Below, one piece after another: positions 1 through 9,788 of a DNA stretch of 31,633 nt; within the stretch, counting starts at the first letter, position 1, and the number at the start of each line of letters is the position of its first letter. The position numbers and the translations under genes were made by a program. Below the pieces are notes generated by a model that saw only the letters and a list, made by a program, of their open reading frames with translations, was not told the DNA's origin and made no database searches. Source of the stretch: Plantago elongata. Its lineage: Eukaryota > Streptophyta > Magnoliopsida > Lamiales > Plantaginaceae. Where the stretch lies: the NCBI GenBank assembly GCA_036897095.1, contig JAYMSP010001483.1, forward strand, positions 1 to 31,633. Reading direction: 5' to 3'.

Positions 1-323
1 AATAATTAAAAAATTTCAAATTTGGTCTCATTTTGTAGATCGTGAAAAAACGTATCCGTTGGTGATTTTTTTATATTTTTTTATTAAGTATTTTTCGAGA
101 TATTATCGTTCGAAAACGGATAAAAACCGAAAATCAGAAAAACAAACAAAATGAAAAAAAAATAAAAAAGGGGCCAAAACGTGACAGCAGCCACTGCCCG
201 CGCCGTGGCACGGCGTCAATCGTCTTGCCGCGCCTGTTGGCGCAGCGAAAATCAACCGTTGGGCCGCCTTTGGCGCGGCATCTGGCACGACGATGTGCCA
301 ATGGCGGCCCATTGTGGGTCGTC
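1..323. mobile_element. Harbinger-type MITE, right half (cut by window start)
   Basis: This is an AT-rich stretch followed by a GC-rich terminal part (about 180-323) that ends in ...GGGTCGTC followed by TTA at 324-326. The part at 33-75 (TTTGTAGATC, then a G-A-rich run, then CCGTTGGTGATTTTT) matches the same position in the elements ending at 3498, 19408 and 27293, which also end in GTC/TTA. I infer a non-autonomous PIF/Harbinger relative whose left part lies outside the window. The open frame on the minus strand at 103-342 is low-complexity and GC-driven, and I do not regard it as a gene. Confidence 0.6.
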
Positions 324-326
324 TTA

Positions 327-898
327 GCTTCTTACCGCTCACAGCAGATCCAGCATTAGTAATAAGTTTTTATGGGCCGGGTCAGAAGCTAGTATTGGAG
401 TACATTGAGTACACCTGTGCGATACGGTAAGAGGGCAAATAATTTTTTCATCTGTCTCACATAATTTAAAATGCATTTTTAATTATAAATGTAGCAAAAT
501 ATTTTATATATAAATAAAAAAGGATGATACTCCACAACAATTACATAATTAAAAATATTTGTATTCACAATTAGTTAATAACACATCTTATCACTAAAAT
601 TATAATTTTAACACATTCTTATGTTTCATAATTTATTTTAACTCTCGCCTAATAATACATCTCAACTTAATATAAATAGTATCTACAATGGAGAGTGTAC
701 TTATAATGGTCCCTCCAATTAATTCAATTGACAAAATATCATTTCACAAGAGATAATTGTATCAATGGACATCTAAGTATGTTTGACAATAAATATAAGG
801 TGCATTATAAGCCAATTTCCCCATATTTAATCAAAATAAATTGGTTTAACAACAACAAGAAAATTTGGTTGACATCCACCTTAGTTTTCTTCAACCCC
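327..898. other. AT-rich intergenic stretch
   Basis: No gene, RNA gene or classifiable repeat was recognised. The stretch is very AT-rich with short TATA-like runs. A 65-codon frame at 728-925 shows no family resemblance and runs into the end of the next transposon. Confidence 0.5.
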
Positions 899-1052
899 CT
901 ATACCGTCCGCTATGGAGATGGTAGAAATCGATCGTGATGATCGGTTGCTCTGCAACAAATGTCGTCATGACCAAATCGATCGTGATGACCGTCCTAGTT
1001 TTTTATTTTCAATTTTTGAATTTTAAAAATCGAAAAACATCTATATTTTTAA

Positions 1053-1160
1053 AACAGATAAAAAAACGGCTATATTTTGATGAAACAGATAAAATAACGG
1101 CTATATTTTGATGAAACAGATAAAATAACGGCTATATCTTCGAAACAGATAAATTGGACA
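1053..1160. repeat. 31-bp subterminal tandem repeat in element A
   Basis: The unit AACAGATAAAATAACGGCTA plus a TATTTTGATGA tail starts at 1053, 1084 and 1115, giving a period of 31 bp. A degenerate fourth copy starts at 1144. The core ACGGCTATATTTT also occurs near the left end of element B (about 17634-17650). Subterminal repeats in Harbinger elements can be transposase- or Myb-protein-binding sites; that role is inference here. Confidence 0.75.
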
Positions 1161-1162
1161 AC

Positions 1163-1260
1163 TATAAAAAGGTACCATTATCTACTCTATCCACCACAAC
1201 TTCTTCATCTTCTTCCTCCAACAAACCTTCATCTTATCCTCTCAGCCACATCACCACATC
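1163..1260 (+). promoter_or_regulatory. TATA box and leader of the element A Myb-like ORF
   Basis: TATAAAA at 1163-1169 is followed by a CT/CA-rich leader without ATG (about 1190-1260) that runs directly into the ATG at 1261. The layout is that of a normal plant core promoter about 100 bp upstream of the start codon. Confidence 0.55.
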
Positions 1261-1509
1261 ATGCCGACCCGAAGGTGGACGAAAAATGAAGATCGTGCTA
1301 TTCGATTAATTTGGGTTCAAGTTTGTCAATGTCCAGATTGAACAATGTTCCGAGAAAATAGGCGTTTCCTTTACGTGAAGGAGGTATGGAATGCAGGTGT
1401 ACTGGCTGATGGAAGTGTTCTTGTTGGTATTACGCCAAGAACCAGAGATGAGCTTCCAGTAGAGTTGGGAGTCTTAACCTTAAAGGCAATATATAGAAGG
1501 TTGAAGTAA
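1261..1509 (+). pseudogene. Myb/SANT-like ORF1 remnant of PIF/Harbinger element A
   Basis: The frame from ATG 1261 begins MPTRRWTKNEDRAIRL, which fits the first helix of the Myb/SANT-like domain carried by the second gene of plant Harbinger elements. An in-frame TGA at 1339-1341 breaks it. The frame then continues open to TAA at 1507-1509, with a WNAG segment and a PRT..EL segment that fit the remainder of such a domain loosely. In intact elements this DNA-binding partner assists the transposase. Here only about 83 codons remain, so the copy is dead. The assignment rests on the N-terminal motif and on its place inside element A. Confidence 0.5.
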
Positions 1510-1520
1510 GACTTGCTTTT

Positions 1521-1617
1521 TGTTGTTGTTGTTATTGTCGTTGTTGTTGTTGTTGTTGTTGTTGTTGTTGGTGGTGGTGCTGCTGTTGTTGTTGTTCTAG
1601 TTATTTGTCGTTGTTGT
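1521..1617. repeat. (GTT)n microsatellite
   Basis: This is an imperfect GTT/GGT/GCT trinucleotide run located between the two convergent ORFs of element A. Confidence 0.9.
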
Positions 1618-1794
1618 TTCTGTTTATGTTTGTACTTCTAATAAAAAGAGAGTTGAATTGGCACAAAACTAGTTTTTTATTCAATACAAACGAAATATGA
1701 TGAAACATTACATAATACGAATACAAACAGGTTGAACCGAAAGTAGGAAATGAAATAACTAGAACAATGAAAACATAATTTAAGTGGTCTTCCT

Positions 1795-3107
1795 CTAGAT
1801 GTGCTCGATCAAATCCTTCTGCAATGTTTTGTGAGTGAGTGTGTTGTGCATATCACGCCTAGTTTTCATGTATCCTTCAACTGAGTTGATTGCTGAAGAG
1901 CGTCTCGTGAATTGAATACCGGTGAACAAGTCTTCTTCCACTTCGTTAATGGTGTCTTTGTTGAATTCTTTGACATACTTCTCGTACGTTTTGGGTTGGA
2001 GATAAGTATGTTTTTCATCCCCAACGATCATGTTATGTAGGCATATACATGTATTCATAATCTTAGAAAGAAGAGGGATTGTTGTGGCCAACACTGGGTT
2101 GCGGATGATGGCGAAGCATGCTTGCAGATAACCGAAAGCTCGCTCAACATCTTTTCGTACGGCCTCTTGCATATGTGCAAACTTGGTCTCTTTGTGAGTA
2201 ACTGAATTTTTGATGGAGTTGACAAATGTTGCCCAGGTAGGTTAAATCACATCAGTTAGGTAGTATGCCATGTTATAGTGATGATCGTTCACTTCAAAGT
2301 TTACCGGAGGAGATACGCCGTTGAGAAGATCATCAAACACCGGTGAACATGCAATGACAGTGAGATCATTGTATATACCATAAACTCCAAAGAAAGAGTG
2401 CCAAATCCATGTGTCGTATGAAGCGACAGCTTCTAGAACGAGCGTCGGCTTACCACTTTTGCCTTGGTATTAACCTTTCCATGCCATCGGGCAGTTCTTC
2501 CATTCCCAATGCATACATTCAATCGAGCCAATCATTCCTGAAAAGCCTCTTCCGGCATTGATTGCGAGAAGTTGATTGATGTCTTCTTCGCCGGCCCTTC
2601 GCATGTATGTTGGTGCAAACACCGCAATGACAGAATCACAAAACTTGTTCAATGCTTTCAAAGCAGAAGTTTCACTACACCTTGTATATTCATCAACAAC
2701 ATCCACGACTAAACCATATGCGAGCATCCTCATCGCCGCAATACACTTTTGCAAGTTCGAGAGCACTTGGCGACCGGTAGCATCTGGGCCAGCTGTGAAG
2801 TAGCCTAGATCGTAGTTGGAGATGGCCTCAAGATCCTCAGAACAGTGGCTTCGTCATTCTGAACCTCCTGCGAAATTGCTTTGTAGTGTACTCGCAATTG
2901 TCGGTGAAGTAATCTTCCATCATTTGATCATGATGTTTCTCGCATTTTCGGTCGATGTACGTGTGAGTGTATTTCTCCTTTGGTTTGTGAAGAAGACTCG
3001 GCGAAGTACTGCAGCACCACCGTCTCCAAGAATCTCATTGCCATCACTGAACTATAGTATACGGCTTCGAATGTTGACCTTTCGAATTCCGACTCCGAAT
3101 CGGACAT
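1795..3107 (-). pseudogene. PIF/Harbinger transposase (DDE_Tnp_4 / plant transposon family), broken
   Basis: Read on the minus strand, the order is: an acidic serine-rich N-terminus from ATG 3107 (MSDSESEFE); a DYFTDN segment near 2915; the L.NLQKCIAAMRMLAYG segment (about 2765-2700); GSIECMHWEWKNCP (about 2525-2480); the AYNDL-like GIYNDLTVI segment (about 2375); and RKDVERAFGYLQ (about 2160-2125). It ends at 1795. This is the DDE/D transposase of PIF/Harbinger elements, which cuts and pastes the element at TWA targets. Lesions seen: frame breaks between about 2930 and 2770; a stop directly after AWKG, where the family has Gln, consistent with CAA to TAA; and a second stop in the YYLTD.I.P segment near 2245. 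The first catalytic Asp of the IDCMHW motif is Glu here. The second Asp (ND) and the third acidic residue (VERAFG) are retained. This is a relic, not a working enzyme. Confidence 0.88.
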
Positions 3108-3249
3108 GAACACTTCTTCCTCGGAGTGATGTGATGAAGAAGATATTTTACCAAAGTGATATTTGGTAGGTTATTAAGAGTATTTTGAGATTAAAAGAGA
3201 GAAAGAGGGGTGAAATTTGAGGTGTGGAGAAATATATAAAGTTTGGTGT

Positions 3250-3262
3250 CTATTTATAGAAC
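3250..3262 (-). promoter_or_regulatory. TATA box of the element A transposase
   Basis: TCTATTTATAGA on the plus strand reads CTATAAATAG on the minus strand, about 145 bp upstream of the transposase ATG at 3107. The same box at the same distance from the right terminus occurs in element B (19081-19092), and a degenerate form (TTATTTGTAGATC) is kept in the MITEs. Confidence 0.6.
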
Positions 3263-3623
3263 TCGAAAAAATATGACCGTTGGTATTTTTTATTTAAAAA
3301 AATTAAAAATTAAAAAAAATATATTTTAGTCCAATGAGGACCGGACACTTGTCCCAGCCGTTGGGCAGGGACACTAGCCGTTTGGGATTGGGTCCATGAT
3401 GGGGCCCAGCCCCAAACGGCAACTCAATCGGTTGCGAAGCAACCGATTGAGTTGTGTAGCTGCCACGGCTGCTCCACAACCGTCCACAGTGGGCGGTCTT
3501 AGAGTAGTTCATAATTTTATCTGAGTAAGTATTGTAAATGGGAAGATTTTCCTAATCTATTAGGAAATTCGATTTTATAATAAAGAATCAGTCAAAAACA
3601 CTAACAAACCGAATATTATTCTT

Positions 3624-3720
3624 TGTATAAATACAAAAATAACAATACACTCTCTCACAATATAATTTGCAAAACTCAATAATCATTCTCTCTCTAAAAA
3701 AACTCTAGAGAGAGAAGCAT
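3624..3720 (+). promoter_or_regulatory. Putative core promoter and CT-rich leader
   Basis: GTATAAATAC at about 3627-3636 is followed by CACTCTCTCAC and TCTCTCTCT runs, the usual look of a plant TATA promoter with a pyrimidine-patch leader. The first ATG follows at 3719. No recognisable product follows, so this is probably the promoter of the surrounding repeat element. Confidence 0.35.
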
Positions 3721-4281
3721 GCAAACCCAACTCTCCCTCCCCTCCTTCCTCCTCACTCTGTCGAATCCAATTTCACCGGAGCAATCAAATCTACCGATCA
3801 ATTCATCTCTCTATCTCTCTAGTTTCACCGGATTAATGTCGAATTTGCAAGTTCAATTGTTATAATGTGCAAATCAACAAATTCATCTTGCATTTTTCAT
3901 TAAAATCTCCATCGGAAGTGAAATTTGACCTTTTATACGATCTCATATTTCCAGATCTGGTTTTAGATCTGAAATCTAATTTTAGATGTGAAAATCGTAC
4001 AGTGAAAATTGAATTTCGTAATCTGGTGTTTTGTTATGGTTTTAAGAGTCAGTGTTATAGTTGTACGTATCGTTGTTATGTATTTACCTTCTGTTTAATG
4101 TTCGGTCTATTTTAGTTTAAGTGTCGTTGTTATAGTTTTCAAACCTATTATTGTTGTTTTAAGTAGCAACGCTAGTGTTTTAATCATTTGGTGAAATAAT
4201 TTATGAATTTAATTTTTACAATATTTTATCATAGAGTTAAGAGGCATTGTTATAGTTTCAGAATATACTCTTATGATTTTA

Positions 4282-4399
4282 AGTACCAATATGTTGTTTT
4301 TAACCTGGGTTGAATGCTTCTGCATGTTATTGATTAATCACAGTACCAATATGTTGTTTTTAACCTGTTGAATGCTTCTACATGTTATTGATTAATTAC
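4282..4399. repeat. 60-bp tandem duplication
   Basis: The unit at 4282-4341 (AGTACCAATATGTTGTTTTT...) is repeated directly at 4342-4399 with a 2-bp deletion (GG) and two substitutions. The higher similarity than in the surrounding degenerate repeats shows a recent local duplication. Confidence 0.9.
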
Positions 4400-5704
4400 A
4401 GTTGTTATAGTTTCAAGATCTATTATTGTAAATTTAAGCAACAACATTGGTATTTTTAGCCTATGGTGAAATATTTATGATTTGAAATTTACAAATGATT
4501 TGTAATAGTTTTAAAAGGAATCGTCATAGTTTTGATATGCAATATTATGAGTTAAGCATCAATATGGTCGTTTTTAACTTGTATTGCATGTAAGCAGGCT
4601 TAATTATGATTTTAAAAGGTGTTTTTGATTTTAAAATACACTGTTATGGTTAATGTTACTATACTTATCTTATTTTGAGTAGATGCATGTTATTGTTTGT
4701 AGTGTATATATTATAGTCATAAGACATTACTGTAAATTTAAGCATCAATGTTAGTGTTTTAGCTTCGTCAAAATATTTATGATTTTTTATTCAAATATTG
4801 TGTTATAGTTCTATGTGGCACATTTATGATTTTATGTATTAATGTCACTATTTTTAGCTTGTGTTGCGTGTTCATTCTTTGTTATAGTTTTAAAATGCAT
4901 TGTTATGGTTCTACGCATCAATGTTATTGTTTTTAGCATGTGTTGCATATTTCTTCTTTGTTTTTAAACACCAATATGATAGTTCTAATGAGAGTTGTTA
5001 TGGTTTTACCCAAGTTAATGTTTTATGCAGGTGTGATAACGAAGTTGAATGATAGATCTCTCAAAGTTAACAATGTAGTATTGAAGCAACAAGCACATGC
5101 AATAAAAGATGGAAAACTGAAGGTCACCAAGTTTGATCGGAAAAATAAGTTTATTTAACAAGTTAGTGTATTTGCATCAAAAACGTCGAACGAACATTTA
5201 TTGTAATTTTTCTCCGAGAATAGATGTTTCAAAATCTTTGAATGGCTAAATTTTTAAGTAGTTTATTTAAGCTTGTTTATTGCTGTTTGAATGGCACTTC
5301 TGAAACTTTTAGACTTGTTTAATGATTGTTTAAGGCATTAGATTGTCACTTAAAACTATAACAAGTCAGTATAAAAATATCATGTAGGTCCTTAAAACCA
5401 TCACACTATATGTTTAAAAACTAACAAATGAGATTAAAACTATAATTGACACATACATTATCGACGTATTAAAACCATCATATAATCTCTTAAAACATTA
5501 ACAAATTTCGTTAAAAATTTTATATGGAACTTTCAATACTAACAACTTAAAATTATAATATAATCTATTAACATTATAATGAAAAGTGTGTGTCTCGACG
5601 ATTTTTTTAAAAAACTCGACCGGTTAGACCATTAAAACTCAAAAACTACGAAAAATCATTAAAAAAACCTTAACTTTCTTACATTTTAGGAAAATTTTCC
5701 CAAT

Positions 5705-5975
5705 TCTAAGACTTTGGAATTTTATGTACTTATTAAACAATAGGAATGTTAAACGCATGACAGTTTTTTCTAAACGCATGACGCAATTTTATATATTACA
5801 AACAACACCACAACGATTGTATTTAACAAATTAGTCCTATAATTTTAAATAATTACTATTTTACCTAAAAAGAACATCTAAACATGTTTATTTGAATCAA
5901 TCATATTATTCGAACAAATAAATCGAAGAAACTTTGAAAAGACACGAAGAACACAGAGCAAGAACACGAAGATCC
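5705..5975. other. AT-rich intergenic stretch
   Basis: Nothing recognisable. The motif AAACGCATGAC is present twice (5751-5761, 5773-5783). Confidence 0.5.
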
Positions 5976-6250
5976 ATTATCGGAGCTCTGCCGGAGCTCC
6001 ATCCATTACTCTGACCAGCCTGGTCGGAGCTTTGCAGCTCCGATATGAACCTGCACAGCTCCGTCCAAATCTGGGTGGAGCTTGACAGCTCCGTTTATAG
6101 CTGCACAGCTCCGTCCAAATCTGTGCGGAGCTCGACAGCTCTGGTCGGAGCAGCCAAGCTTCGATCGAAGTTTTCAAAGCTTCGATCTGACCAGGACGAG
6201 TTCTGGTCATACTCAAATCTGTCAGGATCGAGTGCTGGCTAGGTTCGGTC
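5976..6250. repeat. GC-rich cluster of AGCTCCG/CGGAGCT palindromic repeats
   Basis: This abrupt GC-rich island in AT-rich DNA holds about ten copies of GGAGCT or AGCTCC. It includes two near-copies of CACAGCTCCGTCCAAATCTG (about 6052 and 6105). From 6190 the phrases change to CTGACCAGG/TTCTGGTCA, so the repeat grades into a second motif family. Three overlapping frames run through it (minus strand 5977-6264, plus strand 6045-6242 and 6082-6270), but they follow from repeat composition and resemble no protein. Related clusters lie at 7975-8045 and 30650-30735. Confidence 0.7.
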
Positions 6251-7974
6251 CTGACCAGGTTCAAATCTAACCAAGATCAAGTTCTGTCAGAATCGGATCT
6301 GAACTGGACGCAATCCTGGTCAGTTCTAATCCAAATTTTTATTGTTTTAATTTTTTTAAAAATTATTTGTATAAAGTTAGTTAATTTAATTATACTAAGT
6401 AATTAAACAAATATTTACAACTACGAATATGAATTATAACAATATAAAAATCTCAAATTCATCATTATTTGTAAAGTATGATTAATGATTTTATAATATT
6501 AATTTTTGTTACATTATGGTATCATAGTGTATATATGTTCATATATTTTTGAAAATGTAATAATTTGATAAATTTTACGAAAAATAAGATTAATTTTATA
6601 TTTATATAATTTGTTGAATTTTTTATAATATATAAAAATATATTCTTCGTCTAAAAAATTTACTCCATTTTAACCATTCCTTGGACAATAAGTTAGCCTA
6701 CGAGGTTTCCTTTTTTTTATGTTAAATATCAACTAATTTACCATTGTCAAATATGTAGACTCAAATAGATTATCTTGTTAGTCCTTAGTTAGTTTATCAG
6801 TTTTGAAATGCTTTATCAGTCATTAGTCCCGTTGTTAGTTGTTAGTATTCAGTTATGTATATTATCAGTTAATTTTATCAAATATGATCTTATCATTGAG
6901 ATGAAACACTCATGCATAAAATACCTACTTTATAATTATAAGAACACGTGAAGTTTTTAATGAAGTTGTGGGATCGCAGTTAATCCTTGCATATCATCAT
7001 GAAGTAAATCTGATTGAACATGATCCTACAATACTCTTTCTCGTAATCTTGTCCCAGACTTTTTGTTTTACAATTTTGAAAATTCATCTCCAAGTGCTCT
7101 GCTTTTTCAAATCCGAAAAGTAGGTGTGATAATTTATGCCCCATTTACACATCCTAGAGTATAGTCCAGGGAGTTATTATTGCACCTTCCTAAGGATAAG
7201 GTATTATTTTGTAACTACGGCCACTCGCAATATGCATGTAATTACTCTCGAGCCTCACCTAGTAGACCCAGATCAACTTTTTCTCTCTTTTAAATCATAT
7301 TTAAAAGTAAAGTTACATTATTTAACATTTTAATGAAAAATATAGTAATAAATTTGATTGCGTCCACCACTTGGGTAAGTTGCTGGTCTTCTCTCTGATA
7401 TCCTGGAAATTTGTAAGTTTCAGATAACTTCATTTTTACTATAAGCCCATTTTCATTTTATGCCTACAACACTACTCCCTTATTACACTATAGGTGTATT
7501 ATATATCACACTTGTGGTAATTACTTTATGAACTATTTTACTTAGAATTTGAGTTGAGATACTCAAATTGAATTTTTGTATTATTTTAACACATAAAAGT
7601 GTAATTCGTATTGAAATAGTTTAATTTAAATTTTGAGTTAAATAGTTTATTATATATTGAATGATGTAATTAAAATTACATTAAGTGCTCATGTATAATA
7701 CGCTAATATTGTAATATGGCTCCAGTTATTGATCTTTGATGTTTAAAAAACTGATTTGAAGTCTCGTCAATCAAAAAGTGCATAGTCATGATTCATTCAC
7801 TTACATTAAAAAAAGGAAAAAACAGTACTGTACCAATAATGCTAGTTCTTGATACCGAATGCCTGATCCTCAACAAAGATCTTAATTTTTTTATTATATT
7901 AAGATAGAATAATTCCATTTGCAATACTCATTGTCCATACGTCATTGCCTTCGACATGGTTATCTCAGTACGGG
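6251..7974. other. AT-rich gene-free stretch
   Basis: I see no gene, RNA gene or classifiable transposon. It contains long A/T runs and simple TATA-like strings. A 65-codon frame at 7136-7333 has no recognisable similarity. Confidence 0.5.
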
Positions 7975-8045
7975 AGCTGCTAGATCGGAGCTGTGAGCTC
8001 CGACCGGGGCTGCAGCTCTGATACCGGAGCTTGAAGCTCCTGAGT
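7975..8045. repeat. Second AGCTCCG palindrome cluster
   Basis: CGGAGCTGTGAGCTCCG and CCGGAGCTTGAAGCTCC are near-perfect hairpins about 40 bp apart. They use the same motif as 5976-6250 and 30650-30735 and are embedded in AT-rich DNA. Confidence 0.7.
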
Positions 8046-9788
8046 CCTGACATCAAACCTTTCTGGGATTACATACATTTTCAGATTCATATTCATTACA
8101 TAATGTGGTCAATACTTGTATGACATGTTTCTTTTTATGTTGCAGTATTGCCATATATACATTTATATAATTTTGAAGATGTGAAATTTTAATTGCGTTT
8201 ACAAATTAAGAAAGAAAAAATGAAACCAATTCTATATTGTAATACTAGAAATGATATACCGTGTTAATTGCGGTGCCCAAAAGTTTTATAAATTTAATTA
8301 TTATTTCACATGTCTAATTATATTTAATGTGACATATTTAAAATATGTATATTAATTTGTTAAATATTATATTCTGAGATTGATACTTTCTCAGTATAGA
8401 GCCTTGAAATCGTGGTTAACAAATTTAATTAAACAAAGAGAAGAAAAATATGAAAATGTTGACAACATTTTTCATAACAATATTTCAAATCTATTAAAGA
8501 ACATAAAATAAGTAACGTACAGTTGTAATTTGACCGAGAAATGGCAATTTTATATAGCAGATCTATACCAGAAATATAAATATATTTATGATTTTAATAA
8601 ATCAATGCATGTAGAATATTAGTATCGATTGAGAAAGTCTAAGGCACATAGGAGATGCTTTTTTTGAAATGATTAATGTAGAAATAGATCCAATAGTATG
8701 TGCCTTATTGCAACTGACTTCTAAAATAGCGAGAGATAGCATTGAGACAACATGATCTCCAACTAAATGTTGAACAAACCGAAAAATGGACGATTCTCAT
8801 CACAACCGGAGTCGTTAATTTGAGTGATCTAATCGAGTTATATACACAGCTGGAATTTTATAGTCGCGATAAGGTGCAGGTGAGTCGGAGTCTGATCAGA
8901 ACACACACAATGGTTCATACGGAAACAACAACTGAATGGACGAAGGGGTGTTGATTGTGGTGTGATAGGAAAAAAATTGAAATACCATTTCTCAGTAACC
9001 GATTGCTGGAGAATTGAAAAGAAGTGCTAAATAAGTTGCAAAAGTAAAATGACACTTTAACAAGTGGAATGACACTTTAAACATGACAATATATATCGTT
9101 TCTTAAAAGTTATAAAATGACACTTTTATAAGTAAAATGACACTTTTAAAGTTTATTATGAGGATTGTTATATTGTTTAAAGGGCCTTTGTATAAAATAA
9201 AAAATAAAAAGATGTTATGTGTTTCACATACTACTATTATTAATAGCTTCAGATATGAACTATTATTTGTTATGTACCCTGGATCTTATAAATAGTCCAT
9301 TTCATTGACTTTCATAACATAAGCAAAATTTCCGAATGTTATAGTGAAATTCGAATAGTATATAGGAAATGTATGAGGAAGAATGAAACCCCTTTTCCCA
9401 AACTCCCACATTGTCCCAAGTGATTGTTCATCAATGATGAATCGATGTCTAGGAATCTCATCCTTGAATCGATTTGTGTGGCGTGCTTAAAATATGAATT
9501 GCAAATGCTTGTAAATTTAGGTTATTCCAGCGGTTTCATTCAGTTTTTTTTGCTAAATTTTTCGGCACAGTTCTGGATTGTGAACTCATGGGCAGGTTAC
9601 GTGTTTTGAACCCAGATGCTATTCATTTAACGGTTTGGAACTTTGGTTCCTGGGTCTTTTGAACCCATTGACAGGCCTTGTTTCCACACGGCCTTCAACA
9701 AAGTCCAACAAGAACATCGCAGGACTAATTTGGTAATATTGTTACATTGTAGAAAAACAGCTATGTTTTATGCAAAATCACACTATAA
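8046..9788. other. AT-rich intergenic stretch downstream of the Rsm22-like gene
   Basis: No gene recognised. The frames at 8742-8954 and 9424-9609 have no known similarity and no splice or promoter context. Four copies of AATGACACTTT lie at 9046-9151. The last 100-200 bp next to 9789 probably include the 3' untranslated region of the minus-strand gene; an ATAAAA-like string near 9768-9773 (minus strand) could serve as its polyadenylation signal. Confidence 0.45.
9046..9151. repeat. Short interspersed repeat AAAATGACACTTT (4 copies)
   Basis: Copies lie at 9046-9060, 9066-9080, 9114-9128 and 9134-9151, all in direct orientation with irregular spacing. No function is evident. Confidence 0.75.

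Larger units (their letters stand above)
902..3498. mobile_element. PIF/Harbinger DNA transposon (element A), degenerate
   Basis: The left end (TACCGTCCGCTATGG from 902) and the reverse complement of the right end (GACCGCCCACTGTGG from 3498) form imperfect terminal inverted repeats. They are flanked by CTA (899-901) and TTA (3499-3501), as expected for the 3-bp TWA-type target of this superfamily. The element is about 2.6 kb. It carries a Myb-like ORF remnant on the plus strand (1261-1509) and a broken transposase on the minus strand (1795-3107), arranged convergently around a GTT-rich microsatellite. Both genes are disrupted, so the copy cannot be autonomous. The right-hand 350 bp match element B (17472-19408) and the MITEs of this window. 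Confidence 0.85.
3537..5704. mobile_element. Unclassified element with short inverted ends and degenerate internal repeats
   Basis: AATGGGAAGATTTTCCTAA (3537-3555) is matched 16/19 by the reverse complement of 5686-5704. Inside lie a TATA-like box with a CT-rich leader (3624-3720) and about 1 kb of degenerate repeats rich in TTGTTATAGTTT and TTTTAAG (about 4080-5000). There is also a possible exon after TTTTATGCAG (5032-5158, ending in TAA), and then a stretch where the repeats appear inverted (AAAACTATAACAAG, about 5340-5560). A Mutator-like (MULE) or other long-inverted-repeat element is possible. I found no clear target-site duplication and recognise no protein family, so the class is open. 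Confidence 0.35.

Noticed and set aside
103-342. Open frame of 79 codons on the minus strand at the window start
   Set aside because: It lies in the GC-rich end of a Harbinger MITE, has low complexity and resembles no protein.
2576-3109. Plus-strand frames of 75 and 97 codons
   Set aside because: They are antisense to the broken transposase and have no similarity of their own.
3303-3512. Minus-strand frame of 69 codons
   Set aside because: It covers the terminal repeat region of element A and is composition-driven.
5977-6270. Three overlapping open frames on both strands (up to 95 codons)
   Set aside because: They arise from the AGCTCCG/CTGACCAGG repeats; their Ser/Arg/Leu-rich repeats are translation of the DNA repeat.
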